Shown: positions 1 to 8,402 of the stretch, in pieces
How positions within the stretch are numbered: position 1 is the stretch's first letter
Layout of the letters: each line of letters starts with the position of its first letter
Origin: Gammaproteobacteria bacterium
Lineage (GTDB): Bacteria > Pseudomonadota > Gammaproteobacteria > Pseudomonadales > Oceanobacteraceae
Reading direction: 5' to 3'
Length of the DNA stretch: 42,822 nucleotides
Assembly (NCBI GenBank): GCA_013373125.1
Contig: JABXIK010000030.1
Coordinates: 1-42,822, forward strand
Notes under the pieces: generated by a model
Told to the model about the DNA's origin: nothing
The model's input: the letters and a program-made list of their open reading frames with translations, nothing else
Database searches by the model: none
Translations under genes and position numbers: made by a program

Positions 1-224
1 CGCTCAGGACGAGCATCCAAGGTTAAGATACGAGCATCGAATTTTTTCACGTTATCAATCATAGGTACTTTGATATGAATACCCGGTTGAATATCGTCTT
101 CAATGATCTCACCGAAACGCAACTTAATCGCACGCTCTGTCTCGTTCACCATGTATAGGCTTGAGCTGATAATCAAAATAACAACAGCAGCGACAACACT
201 TAGCGCAATTGACTTAGGACTCAT
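1..224 (-). CDS. hflC: HflC, membrane protease modulator subunit (N-terminal 74 residues, truncated by window edge)
   Basis: Only the N-terminal part is in the window; the gene runs off the left edge. The translation starts MSPKSIALSVVAAVV, with one hydrophobic segment at about residues 5-22. It continues into an SPFH/prohibitin-type start (NETERAIKLRFGEI around residues 30-43, then PGIHIKVP). By family knowledge HflC pairs with HflK in a periplasm-facing ring around the membrane protease FtsH and modulates its proteolysis. The start ATG shares one base with the hflK stop (TAATG), the usual sign of translational coupling in hflKC. Identification rests on the SPFH sequence and the position directly after hflK. 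Confidence 0.93.
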   Translation of the reverse strand, partial: MSPKSIALSVVAAVVILIISSSLYMVNETERAIKLRFGEIIEDDIQPGIHIKVPMIDNVKKFDARILTLDARPE

Positions 225-1390
225 TATCGACCCTCCCTAACACGATTGGCTTGACGCTGACGTAACTCTTCCACTACACGATCCGCTATACCGGAAATAT
301 CTGCATCACCCGTTGTACCATCTGCGCTACGAGAACCACGCTGATTTTCCATTATTTTATCCAGTGGCAAATACATCATATTGTTGCCACCTTCCACATC
401 CACCAACACCTTGCTGGCATTGCCATAGACTTTACTAATGCTGTCTAGATACAAACGCTCACGAGTTACTTTTGGTGCCTTGCGATATTCGGCATGCAGT
501 TTCACGAAACGATCCGCTTCACCTTCTGCTTGTGCAATAACCTGCTCTTTATAAGCATTAGCTTCTTCAAGCATACGCTGAGCTTTACCACGGGCTTCAG
601 GCACGATGGTGTTTGCATAGGCTTCCGCTTCGTTCACATAACGCTCTTTATCTAATTTCGCGCTTTGCACGTCATCGAACGCTGCTTTAACTTGTTGCGG
701 CGCAGTGGCATCTTTGATGTTCACTTTATCCACTTCAATACCAGTTTGATAATTGCGCATGTAATCTTGTAAGCGATCACGCACATTAGCCGCCAACACA
801 CTACGACCACTGGTTAAGATTGGGTCCATATCAGTGCTACCCACTTCATGGCGCAATGCCGATTCAGCAGCATGTAACAATGACTGCTCAGGATCTTCTA
901 CACGTAAAGAGAATGATACAGGATCCACTACGCGGTACTGAACGTTCATGGCCACTTCTACCACGTTTTCATCTTGTGTCAGCATCAGCTCTTTTAGCTC
1001 AGCGTTACGTACATTGGTCACGTTAACTGGCGTCACCACTTCGATAAAAGGGATCACGAAACGTAAACCAGGCTCTAAGGTGCGGTCATATTTACCCACA
1101 CTCAAAACCACTCCACGTTCTTGCTCGTCTATGGTGTAAACCGATTTGAAACCTAAAATCGCTATCACCACAAGGAACAGCAAACCAAAGAAACCACCAG
1201 CCCCAGGGCCGGAAACATTGTTGCCGCCGCCAGTACCATTTGATTTCTTACCACCAAACATGCCGTTTAGTTTATCCATCAGCTGCTTTAGGGCTTCATC
1301 TAAATCCGGCGGTCCTTGATTACCACCACGATTGTTATTGCCCCACGGGTCTTTATCGTTATTGCCGCCACCCGGCTCATTCCAAGCCAT
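224..1390 (-). CDS. hflK: HflK, FtsH protease modulator subunit
   Basis: This is an SPFH-domain membrane protein that forms the HflKC complex regulating FtsH. The Gly/Asn-rich N-terminus (starting MAWNEPGGGNNDKDPWG) is typical of HflK. A transmembrane segment (FFGLLFLVVIAILGF) follows at about residues 67-81, then an SPFH domain (YTIDEQERGVVLSVGKY, PGLRFVIPF) and a long helical C-terminal half rich in Glu/Ala/Lys. An in-frame GTG exists two codons upstream at 1396. I place the start at the ATG at 1390 because a GGAG at 1399-1396 sits five bases before it. Length is about 388 aa, normal for the family. The stop overlaps the hflC start, and hflX lies 72 bp upstream on the same strand. Confidence 0.95.
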   Translation of the reverse strand: MAWNEPGGGNNDKDPWGNNNRGGNQGPPDLDEALKQLMDKLNGMFGGKKSNGTGGGNNVSGPGAGGFFGLLFLVVIAILGFKSVYTIDEQERGVVLSVGKYDRTLEPGLRFVIPFIEVVTPVNVTNVRNAELKELMLTQDENVVEVAMNVQYRVVDPVSFSLRVEDPEQSLLHAAESALRHEVGSTDMDPILTSGRSVLAANVRDRLQDYMRNYQTGIEVDKVNIKDATAPQQVKAAFDDVQSAKLDKERYVNEAEAYANTIVPEARGKAQRMLEEANAYKEQVIAQAEGEADRFVKLHAEYRKAPKVTRERLYLDSISKVYGNASKVLVDVEGGNNMMYLPLDKIMENQRGSRSADGTTGDADISGIADRVVEELRQRQANRVREGR

Positions 1391-1462
1391 AAGCACTCCA
1401 TTTTGTTTGTTTATTTTTACAAATCATAACCGTTTGTTTTTTATCATGCGACAAACGAGAGA

Positions 1463-2773
1463 TTATTCTTGCCAAAACTCTTTCTCTTTTGGGATAAACC
1501 GCTCTTGTGGAATCCCAGCCCGCGAAAGCATTTTAAGCATATCTTCTTTTTCTATACGAACATCTAAGACAAACTGACCACTTTCATCAATGGTTTCATT
1601 CAAAATAGCCCCTTTCTCATAGAGCATAGCCCTTAAATGGCCTTCTTTTGGCGCCAGTTCAATGGTCTGTTCGAATAAATTCCCGGTTAAAAGTTCACCC
1701 ACAACTTGATTGATTAACTCTAACCCTTGATTCTGTTTCGCACTAACCCATACACGCCAAGGCATGCCAGATTCATCTCGATCAATTCGCGGCTTTTGCC
1801 CTGGCATTAAATCTATTTTGTTGAAAACTTGCACCGTAGGTCGATCAAGAGAATCGATTTCATCCAGTACAATTTCAACTTGCTCCATATTCAAGGCACG
1901 ATCATCATCCGCACAATCAATTACATGCAGCAGTAAATCCGCTTCTTGGGTTTCTTGCAGTGTCGCTTTGAATGCTTCCACCAACTTATGGGGAAGATGT
2001 CGAATAAAGCCCACCGTATCCACCAACACGACTTCACCCAAACCTTGTACAGGCAAGCGACGCAAAGTGGGGTCCAAGGTAGCAAACAACTGATCCGCCG
2101 CATAAACTTCAGCATCGGTCAGGGTATTGAATAATGTGGACTTACCCGCATTGGTGTAGCCCACCAATGAAACCGTTGGTGTAGCCGAACGCTTACGTGC
2201 TCGACGGCCTTGGTCACGCTGACTTTGCACTTTCTTTAAGCGTTTGCGAATCAATTTCTCGCGCTCACCCAATAATCGGCGATCCGCCTCGGATTGGGTT
2301 TCACCCGCACCACGCATACCCACACCGCCTTTTTGGCGGTCTAAGTGCGACCAACCATGCACTAAGCGTGTGGCTTGATATTGCAACTGGGCAAGCTCAA
2401 CCTGCAATTTACCCTCGTGGGTTCGAGCACGTTGAGCAAAGATATCTAAAATCAAACCGGTACGGTCTACTACTCGACAATCTAATGCAGTTTCTAAATT
2501 GCGTTGCTGACTAGGAGATAGAGCATGGTTAAATAAAACCAGCTCAGCTTCGCAAAAATCAACCGCTTCACGCAGCTCTTCAAGCTTGCCTTTACCAATA
2601 TAGGTTTTGGAATCAGGGGAACTACGAGTACCAGTTATCAATGCCAGAGGGGCAAGGCCAGCGCTTCGCACTAACTCTTCAAATTCGCGGGGATCTTCCC
2701 TGTCGTCACCTTCAGGAAAATCAATGTGGACCAGTACTGCACCTTCGCCACTATCAGGACGATCAAAAAACAA
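1463..2773 (-). CDS. hflX: HflX, ribosome-associated GTPase (TTG start)
   Basis: HflX is a P-loop GTPase that binds the 50S subunit and splits stalled ribosomes, mainly under stress (family knowledge). The N-terminal HflX domain includes the motifs LFNHALSPSQQRNLE and DRTGLILDIFAQRARTHEGK, followed by a coiled-coil region with GAGETQSEADRR. The G domain then shows G1 GYTNAGKSTLFN, G3 DTVGF and G4 NKID. The first codon is TTG at 2773, with GAGG six bases upstream. The resulting start (FFDRPDSGEGAVLVH) lines up with known HflX N-termini, so TTG is probably real. Length is 436 aa, as expected. It lies downstream of hfq but is separated from it by a strong hairpin with a T run, so it may have its own transcription start. 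Confidence 0.95.
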   Translation of the reverse strand: MFFDRPDSGEGAVLVHIDFPEGDDREDPREFEELVRSAGLAPLALITGTRSSPDSKTYIGKGKLEELREAVDFCEAELVLFNHALSPSQQRNLETALDCRVVDRTGLILDIFAQRARTHEGKLQVELAQLQYQATRLVHGWSHLDRQKGGVGMRGAGETQSEADRRLLGEREKLIRKRLKKVQSQRDQGRRARKRSATPTVSLVGYTNAGKSTLFNTLTDAEVYAADQLFATLDPTLRRLPVQGLGEVVLVDTVGFIRHLPHKLVEAFKATLQETQEADLLLHVIDCADDDRALNMEQVEIVLDEIDSLDRPTVQVFNKIDLMPGQKPRIDRDESGMPWRVWVSAKQNQGLELINQVVGELLTGNLFEQTIELAPKEGHLRAMLYEKGAILNETIDESGQFVLDVRIEKEDMLKMLSRAGIPQERFIPKEKEFWQE

Positions 2774-2843
2774 GGTCTACCTCAGTATTTAACAATATCG
2801 CCCACTGTGGTGCACCATTGCAGACACAAACAAGCGAAGTAAT

Positions 2844-2893
2844 AACAAAAAAGCCCGACCATAGACAGCTTTCGCCACTATTGGTTCGAGCTT
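2844..2893 (-). terminator. Rho-independent terminator or attenuator after hfq, before hflX
   Basis: Read on the minus strand, the arm AAGCTCGAACC (2893-2883) pairs with GGTCGGGCTT (2860-2851), with one bulge and a G-U pair. The stem closes over an inner partly paired stretch with a GAAA loop, and a T6 run follows immediately. It sits 18 bp beyond the hfq stop and about 70 bp before the hflX start. It therefore should end, or at least attenuate, transcription from miaA-hfq into hflX-hflK-hflC. Confidence 0.75.
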
Positions 2894-2910
2894 ATTTTTG
2901 CTGAATTCGA

Positions 2911-3147
2911 TTATTCTTCGTCTTTTTCGGTCGGTGCTAGGCGAACATTACGCGACGGCACAACTGTAGAAATGGCATGCTTATAAACCATTTGGCTAAC
3001 AGTATTTTTCAACACGATGACGAACTGATCAAACGACTCAACCTGACCTTGCAGCTTGATGCCATTGACCAAAAAAATGGATACAGGAATACGTTCTTTA
3101 CGAAGCGCATTCAGGTAAGGGTCTTGTAGGGAGTGCCCTTTTGACAT
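2911..3147 (-). CDS. hfq: Hfq, RNA chaperone
   Basis: Hfq is a Sm-like hexameric RNA-binding protein that helps small RNAs pair with mRNAs. The 78-aa product has the conserved N-terminus ([21 protein letters not shown]), the Sm1 region ([20 protein letters not shown]) and the Sm2 motif [12 protein letters not shown]. The C-terminal tail is very short ([12 protein letters not shown]), unlike the long tail of the E. coli protein. A GGAG lies eight bases before the ATG. The gene keeps the usual miaA-hfq-hflX order, but an unusual 574-bp spacer separates it from miaA. Hfq often represses its own mRNA through its leader; I see no specific site that shows this here. Confidence 0.97.
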   Translation of the reverse strand: MSKGHSLQDPYLNALRKERIPVSIFLVNGIKLQGQVESFDQFVIVLKNTVSQMVYKHAISTVVPSRNVRLAPTEKDEE

Positions 3148-3248
3148 TATTTTTATCTCCTAATGGTTGAGCGTTTCGCCCATGCCCTATGCAGTTGTGC
3201 GCGGACTATGCCACAACTATGGCCTTGGATTCCACTATTTTCAAGGCA

Positions 3249-3284
3249 GAAGGCGCTAACTTTCAGCCTTCTACGAGGTTTTTG
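3249..3284 (+). terminator. Terminator-like hairpin of tandem unit 1
   Basis: On the plus strand AGAAGGC (3248-3254) pairs with GCCTTCT (3266-3272) over an 11-base loop. A T5 run begins six bases later, within ACGAGGTTTTTG. The distance from stem to T run is longer than in a standard terminator, so function is uncertain. It is at the same place in the unit as the clearer hairpin of unit 2. Confidence 0.4.
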
Positions 3285-3396
3285 TAATTTTTTAATTGGT
3301 TTTTCATGGACCCAAAACGCTGCTTTAAATTCAGTCATAAGCATTGTGAGCATATGCCAAGGAAATATTCAGCCTTGGATTCCACGATTTTCAAGG

Positions 3397-3432
3397 CAGA
3401 AGACGCTAACTTTCACCCTTCTGCGGTTTTTT
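3397..3432 (+). terminator. Terminator-like hairpin of tandem unit 2
   Basis: GCAGAAG (3397-3403) pairs perfectly with CTTCTGC (3418-3424) over a 14-base loop, and two G bases and T8 follow. It is oriented to end a plus-strand transcript, which is opposite to miaA and hfq. This suggests a short plus-strand RNA may originate in the repeat unit. Confidence 0.5.
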
Positions 3433-3721
3433 TTCACTTTCTTTCGCTTTGATCAGTGCAAAACAGTGTTTCTCTCTACTCTTAAACTTTATGGCCATAT
3501 ATCGGCTAAACATTCAGCCTTAGATTCCATTATTTTCAAGATAGAAGACGTTAACTTTCAATCTGATGCAATTTTCTTATTTGCTTTCTGCACTGCAATT
3601 TTTAAGTTTAAGTACCGGCTTACCCAACTCGACCATGAGAAGCATGTATTTCCTAGTTATTTTATTTATAGAATTATAAGACAAGATTCGCCAGCTGTTC
3701 ATACCATATCTGGCCAGTTAA

Positions 3722-4669
3722 TTAGCCAATAGGGTCAATCCCAATGATTTTAAGCGCTTTCTCGATTAATTGCGGGTCTTCGCTTTCCAGCCAATTCAAG
3801 TTATCCCAACTGCGCAACCACGTCATTTGGCGCTTAGCTAATTGCCGAGTGGCCACCACGCCTTTAAATACCATCTCGTCATAGGACAACTGCCCGTCCA
3901 AAAAGTCCCAAACTTGTCGATAACCCACTGCGCGAATGGCAGGTAAGTTCTCATGCAAGTCCCCTCTTTGATAGAGCTTGCGCACTTCTTCCACAAACCC
4001 TTGCTCTAGCATTTGCGTGAAGCGCAGTTCGATACGTTCATGCAAGGTCTTACGCTCTTTTGGGGCAATGGCAAACTGAATGACATCATAAGGGATTGAT
4101 TGCGCTTGTTGTTCAGCCCAGTGTTCACTTAACGGTTTACCCGTAATTAAGAACACTTCTAGTGCACGCTGCACTCGCTGCGGGTCATTGGGATTCAATC
4201 GCGCCGCTGACTCAGGATCTACTTGTGCTAATTTTTCATGAATGGCGGGCCAGCCTTTCTCTGCCGCCTCATCTTCGATTTGTTTGCGAATCACGTCATC
4301 CGCTTCTGGTAAATCCGCCGCACCTTCTAATAAAAATTTAAAGTACAACATGGTGCCACCCACCAGCACAGGGATTTTGCCGCGTTTGGTGATATCCGCC
4401 ATTAAAGGCAATACATCTTCTCGAAAGTCCGCCGCACTATAGGGCTCAGACGCATCACGAATATCGATTAAATGGTGCGGGTATTGCGCTAATTCTTCCG
4501 CCGTGGGCTTAGCCGTGCCTATGTTCATATCCTTGTACACCAGGGCACTGTCGACACTGATCAACTCGCAATTCAACTGGTCATAAAGCGCACAAGCCAA
4601 CGCAGTTTTACCAGAGGCGGTGGGCCCCATAATAAAAATAGCGGGCGGTAATTGAGTCTTAGTTGTCAT
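3722..4669 (-). CDS. miaA: MiaA, tRNA dimethylallyltransferase
   Basis: MiaA transfers a dimethylallyl group to A37 of tRNAs that read UNN codons. The P-loop is at the N-terminus ([14 protein letters not shown], about residues 12-25), followed by the [17 protein letters not shown] substrate region, HHLIDIRD, and [14 protein letters not shown]. The C-terminal half contains [16 protein letters not shown] and [13 protein letters not shown], all typical of the family. I choose the ATG at 4669 (MTTKTQLPP, 315 aa) rather than a start 12 codons upstream, because it follows the mutL stop with one base between (TAACATG). Translation is therefore probably coupled to mutL. Confidence 0.96.
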   Translation of the reverse strand: MTTKTQLPPAIFIMGPTASGKTALACALYDQLNCELISVDSALVYKDMNIGTAKPTAEELAQYPHHLIDIRDASEPYSAADFREDVLPLMADITKRGKIPVLVGGTMLYFKFLLEGAADLPEADDVIRKQIEDEAAEKGWPAIHEKLAQVDPESAARLNPNDPQRVQRALEVFLITGKPLSEHWAEQQAQSIPYDVIQFAIAPKERKTLHERIELRFTQMLEQGFVEEVRKLYQRGDLHENLPAIRAVGYRQVWDFLDGQLSYDEMVFKGVVATRQLAKRQMTWLRSWDNLNWLESEDPQLIEKALKIIGIDPIG

Positions 4670-4670
4670 G

Positions 4671-6530
4671 TTATCGCCCACGTAAAAACAATTTATCCAA
4701 CTCATTCATACTAAGTTGCGTCCAAGTTGGTCGACCATGATTACACTGGCCACTGCGCTCCGTTATTTCCATATCACGCAACAAGCCATTCATTTCCGCA
4801 ATGGTAAGTTGGCGGTTAGCTCGCACCGAACCATGACACGCCATACTAGAAAGCACTTCATTTCTAAATTCAGTCATGTGACGGGAATTCCCATGCTGAC
4901 GATAGTCTTCTAACACTTTTACGACTAGCGCTTCGCTATTGGCGCTGCGTAATAAAATGGGCATTTGACGGATGACGATGCTTTCCGGTCCTAAACGCTC
5001 CAATTGAAAACCCAGCTTTGCTAACTCATCTTCGTGTTGTTCGGCCACATCGGCTTGTTGCTGACTCACATGAATGGTCTCAGGCACCAACAAGGGTTGC
5101 GATGGTATACCTTGTTCATCATAGGCCGTTTTTAAACGCTCATACGTAATACGTTCATGGGCCGCATGCATATCCACAATCACCATGCCCTGCTCATTCT
5201 GAGAGAGAATATAAATGCCATGCAATTGTGCGATGGCATAACCCAAAGGAGGCACCACTTGATCTTCGGTATTTTGACTGACGCTCATGGTGGACATAGG
5301 CGTGCTGCTCGGCACCATTGAGTTGCCGTCTGAATGCAATTGTCCATAGCTTTGCATTTGCTCTCGCACCTGACCCGGCTGTGCCGTATTCCCTTGATAA
5401 CTGCCTTGCCAAGATTGTGTTTGAGGCGGCTGCTGCAATGGCATGTGGTTTTGCCCAGCAAATTCACCTGCAGCAATACCGCTCACTTGAGGTTGAGCGT
5501 GTAACGTTTGTGGTTGTGGTGTTTCAGGCCTCACTTCGCCCAACGCTTTATGCAAAGAGCGGAATAAAAAGTCATGCACTAAACGCCCATCTCGAAAACG
5601 CACTTCGTGTTTGGTTGGGTGCACGTTTACATCAACCAGAGACGGGTCTAACTCCAAATACAAAACAAACGCACTGTGTCGGCCGTGATACAACACATCC
5701 TGATAGGCTTGGCGAATGGCGTGGGCCACTAGCTTATCGCGCACGATACGGCCATTCACAAAAAAGTATTGCATGTCTGCTTGACTGCGGCTGAATGTGG
5801 GTAAACCCACCCAGCCCCATAACTTAAGTCCTGCCCCTTCCATTTCGATGCGTACCGCTTCTTTCATGAACTGAGCGCTTAGCAAACTGGCCACGCGTTT
5901 TTCTTGATCAAATTCAGACGTGCACGGGCGTAGACTGTGAATCACTTTTTGATTGTGACGCAGTTGAAATGACACGTCATAACGACTCAACGCCATACGC
6001 TTAACCACTTCTTCTAAATGGTTAAATTCGGTTTTTTCGGTACGTAAAAATTTTCGACGAGCAGGCGTGTTAAAAAACAAATCTCGCATTTCAATGGTGG
6101 TGCCGACAGGATGCGCACACGGTTTCACCTCTGTGGCCATGTCGCGACCTTCTGCTTGCACCTGCCAGGCTTCATCGCTTTCTTGTTCGTGGGAACTTAA
6201 CACCAAGCGAGAAACCGAGGCGATAGAGGCCAATGCTTCGCCACGAAAACCTAAGCTTTGTACCGACTCTAAATCATCAAGATCTTTAATTTTACTGGTG
6301 GCGTGACGACTTAAAGACAAAGGCAAATCGTCTTTCTCGATGCCAAAGCCATTATCGCGAATACGGATTAATTTAACGCCCCCTTGTTCCACATCGATTT
6401 CGATGCGATTGGCGCCAGCATCCAGACTGTTTTCCACCAACTCTTTAACAACGTTAGCCGGGCGTTCTACCACTTCACCGGCTGCTATCTGGTTAGCAAG
6501 GCGTGGGCTCAATACTTCAATTCGTTTCAT
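4671..6530 (-). CDS. mutL: MutL, DNA mismatch repair protein
   Basis: MutL links mismatch recognition by MutS to strand incision. The GHKL ATPase region shows [29 protein letters not shown] and [12 protein letters not shown] in the first 110 residues. A linker rich in Gln, Pro and Ser (about residues 335-430) leads to a C-terminal dimerisation domain. That domain carries [33 protein letters not shown] and a terminal FLRGR. These resemble the metal-site motifs of endonuclease-type MutL, with Met where the canonical DQHA motif has Gln and Asn where CPHGRPT has Pro. Length is 619 aa. It sits between amiB and miaA, as in many gammaproteobacteria. Confidence 0.96.
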   Translation of the reverse strand: MKRIEVLSPRLANQIAAGEVVERPANVVKELVENSLDAGANRIEIDVEQGGVKLIRIRDNGFGIEKDDLPLSLSRHATSKIKDLDDLESVQSLGFRGEALASIASVSRLVLSSHEQESDEAWQVQAEGRDMATEVKPCAHPVGTTIEMRDLFFNTPARRKFLRTEKTEFNHLEEVVKRMALSRYDVSFQLRHNQKVIHSLRPCTSEFDQEKRVASLLSAQFMKEAVRIEMEGAGLKLWGWVGLPTFSRSQADMQYFFVNGRIVRDKLVAHAIRQAYQDVLYHGRHSAFVLYLELDPSLVDVNVHPTKHEVRFRDGRLVHDFLFRSLHKALGEVRPETPQPQTLHAQPQVSGIAAGEFAGQNHMPLQQPPQTQSWQGSYQGNTAQPGQVREQMQSYGQLHSDGNSMVPSSTPMSTMSVSQNTEDQVVPPLGYAIAQLHGIYILSQNEQGMVIVDMHAAHERITYERLKTAYDEQGIPSQPLLVPETIHVSQQQADVAEQHEDELAKLGFQLERLGPESIVIRQMPILLRSANSEALVVKVLEDYRQHGNSRHMTEFRNEVLSSMACHGSVRANRQLTIAEMNGLLRDMEITERSGQCNHGRPTWTQLSMNELDKLFLRGR

Positions 6531-6572
6531 GAAACTCTTTTCGTTAACTAAACAATAGACCTTTAATAGACC

Positions 6573-7898
6573 TTAAGATGCCGGCACTTTAATGACTTGG
6601 CCCACACGAATGATACTGGTTTTTAAACCGTTAAGTTGCTTGAGGTTTGCCATAGAAGTGGCATGACGCTGTGCAATCACTGACAAGGTGTCACCAGGTG
6701 CAATCACATATTCTTTTAAGCGATCGCTCTTATTGCGAATGCTCGCCAAATACGTACCCGGCGGCGGAGACTGCATAAAATAACGTTTTATGCCCTTGTA
6801 AATTGCCGAGGCCATTTGCCCCTGATAGGACGATGTTTTTAATTTACGCGCTTCACCTGGATTCGATAAAAACCCAGTTTCGATTAATAGTGATGGAATA
6901 TCTGGAGACTTCAATACTGCAAAACCCGCTTGCTCCACTTTGTGTTTATGAAGCTTTGACACACCGCCCATGCTGTTCAACACCATCTGCCCCAAGTCCA
7001 AGCTCACGCTCAAACTTGCGGTCATGGATAAATCCAATAACACACCCGCTAATAAATCTTCTTTATCATCCAAACTCACGCCACCCACACCACCGATCAG
7101 GTCAGACGAATTTTCTTTATCCGCCAGCCAACGGGCGGCTTCACTGGTGGCGCCGCTTTGTGATAACGCAAACACCGAGCTACCACTGGCACGATGGCTA
7201 TTGAATGCATCCGCATGAATGGAGATAAATAAGTCAGCATTCGCCTTACGTGCTTTCTTGGTTCGATCACGCAAACCTATATAGTAATCCCCTGTGCGCA
7301 CCAAATACGGTTTAAAGCCTTTCTCTCGTTTTAATAAGTCTTCAAGTTTCTTCGCAATGGCCAACACCACTTTTTTCTCGTAGATACCGCCGTGACCAAT
7401 GGCACCTGGATCTTCACCACCGTGACCGGCATCAATGGCAATTATGATATCCCGTGTAGTGGATTGAGTTTCTTTAGCGTCCAACACAGGTTTGGTAATT
7501 TCTAAGGGTTTAAAGCTGTCGTTTTTAGGCAGTAAGTCCACCACTAAACGGTGACTATATTGCTGATTAGGCGGCAATGGGAAACTCTTGGCTTCTACCG
7601 CCTCGCGTAAATCTAATACGATGCGTAGGTCTTTATGATCGCGCATGCCCCAACGCACTTTTTTAATGGGGCCCACGGATAAATCTAAGTCATTCAGTGA
7701 ATCCAACAACTTGCTATTGTCGATATCAATCACCAAACGATTCGGGGAAGAAAGGGGAAAGATTTTATGCTCTGCTTCTTGGTTTAAATCAAACACCAAG
7801 CGGGAGCTGTCCGGTGCATGCCATAAGCGTACCCCTTGCACATCCGCAAGCGATAACACACTGCAACTCATTAATAGAACGGCTAATACGATACGCAC
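6573..7898 (-). CDS. amiB: AmiB-type N-acetylmuramoyl-L-alanine amidase with LysM domain
   Basis: This is a periplasmic zinc amidase that cleaves the bond between peptide and glycan in peptidoglycan, used mainly at cell division. A signal peptide (MRIVLAVLLMSCSVLSLADV) is followed by an AMIN domain (about 20-125), the usual septal targeting module. The Amidase_3 catalytic domain starts at IIIAIDAGHGGEDPGA (Zn His) and includes YEKKVVLAIAK (Zn Glu), LFISIHADAF (Zn His) and SLLIETGFLSN (catalytic Glu). A C-terminal LysM module (YVIAPGDTLSVIAQRH, residues 396-440) binds glycan. It is 441 aa, with tsaE 27 bp upstream and mutL 42 bp downstream on the same strand. Confidence 0.94.
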   Translation of the reverse strand: MRIVLAVLLMSCSVLSLADVQGVRLWHAPDSSRLVFDLNQEAEHKIFPLSSPNRLVIDIDNSKLLDSLNDLDLSVGPIKKVRWGMRDHKDLRIVLDLREAVEAKSFPLPPNQQYSHRLVVDLLPKNDSFKPLEITKPVLDAKETQSTTRDIIIAIDAGHGGEDPGAIGHGGIYEKKVVLAIAKKLEDLLKREKGFKPYLVRTGDYYIGLRDRTKKARKANADLFISIHADAFNSHRASGSSVFALSQSGATSEAARWLADKENSSDLIGGVGGVSLDDKEDLLAGVLLDLSMTASLSVSLDLGQMVLNSMGGVSKLHKHKVEQAGFAVLKSPDIPSLLIETGFLSNPGEARKLKTSSYQGQMASAIYKGIKRYFMQSPPPGTYLASIRNKSDRLKEYVIAPGDTLSVIAQRHATSMANLKQLNGLKTSIIRVGQVIKVPAS

Positions 7899-7925
7899 GT
7901 CAGATCTTTCTTATTATGGTCAATT

Positions 7926-8384
7926 CTATGCCCAAGCATTTAGCTGGGCGCGTCCTTTGTCAGTGTGCGCACTGAGCGTCAACTGACGACCTTGTTGCCA
8001 AGGTTCAATTACGATGTCCAAATCGGCTTCCGGAAGAATGCCTGTTCCCTTCTCCGGCCATTCGATCAAACACACGGTATCATCGGCAAAGTAATCGCGT
8101 ACCCCCATGAATTCTAATTCTTCTGGGTCCGCTAAACGATACAAGTCAAAATGATACAGTTTGAGGGTACCAAGCTCATAAGGTTCTACCAAGGTATAAG
8201 TAGGACTTTTCACCTTGCCAGTATGCCCAAGCCCTTGGATTAACCCACGACTCAGGGTGGTTTTCCCCATGCCCAAGTCCCCATGTAAATGCACCACCAA
8301 ACCAGGCTTTAACAACTGAGCGTGGTTATGAGTCCATGCAAGCATGGTCTCTTCATCTACAAACTGTAATTGCAATGGTTGCAT
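7926..8384 (-). CDS. tsaE: TsaE, tRNA threonylcarbamoyladenosine biosynthesis ATPase
   Basis: TsaE is the small ATPase that works with TsaB and TsaD to make t6A37 in ANN-decoding tRNAs. The 152-aa product has the Walker A motif HLHGDLGMGKTTLSRGLIQG near residues 33-52, followed by KSPTYTLVEPYE and YHFDLYRL, and IEWPEKG, all diagnostic of the family. It lies 18 bp after nnr and 27 bp before amiB, the conserved nnr-tsaE-amiB arrangement. Confidence 0.95.
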   Translation of the reverse strand: MQPLQLQFVDEETMLAWTHNHAQLLKPGLVVHLHGDLGMGKTTLSRGLIQGLGHTGKVKSPTYTLVEPYELGTLKLYHFDLYRLADPEELEFMGVRDYFADDTVCLIEWPEKGTGILPEADLDIVIEPWQQGRQLTLSAHTDKGRAQLNAWA

Positions 8385-8402
8385 CTTGTGTCTCTAAATC
8401 TG

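Larger units (their letters stand above)
3160..3640. repeat. Three diverged ~150-bp tandem units in the miaA-hfq gap
   Basis: The 574-bp gap 3148-3721 contains no convincing gene. A 44-bp core occurs three times in the same orientation, at 3222-3265, 3372-3415 and 3517-3560, so the spacing is 150 and 145 bp. Cores 1 and 2 differ at about two positions; core 3 is more diverged. The homology extends a little to the left of cores 2 and 3 (ATTCAGCCTT). Each core begins with CCTTG-14 nt-CAAGG (decayed in unit 3) and is followed in units 1 and 2 by a second hairpin and a T run on the plus strand. The last ~80 bp before miaA (3641-3721) show nothing recognisable. Confidence 0.8.

Noticed and set aside
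3163..3732. Plus-strand open frame of 189 codons across the miaA-hfq gap
   Set aside because: It runs through the tandem repeats, and the third repeat is in a different frame from the first two (145-bp spacing), so no conserved peptide is encoded. It has no ribosome site and overlaps the end of miaA.
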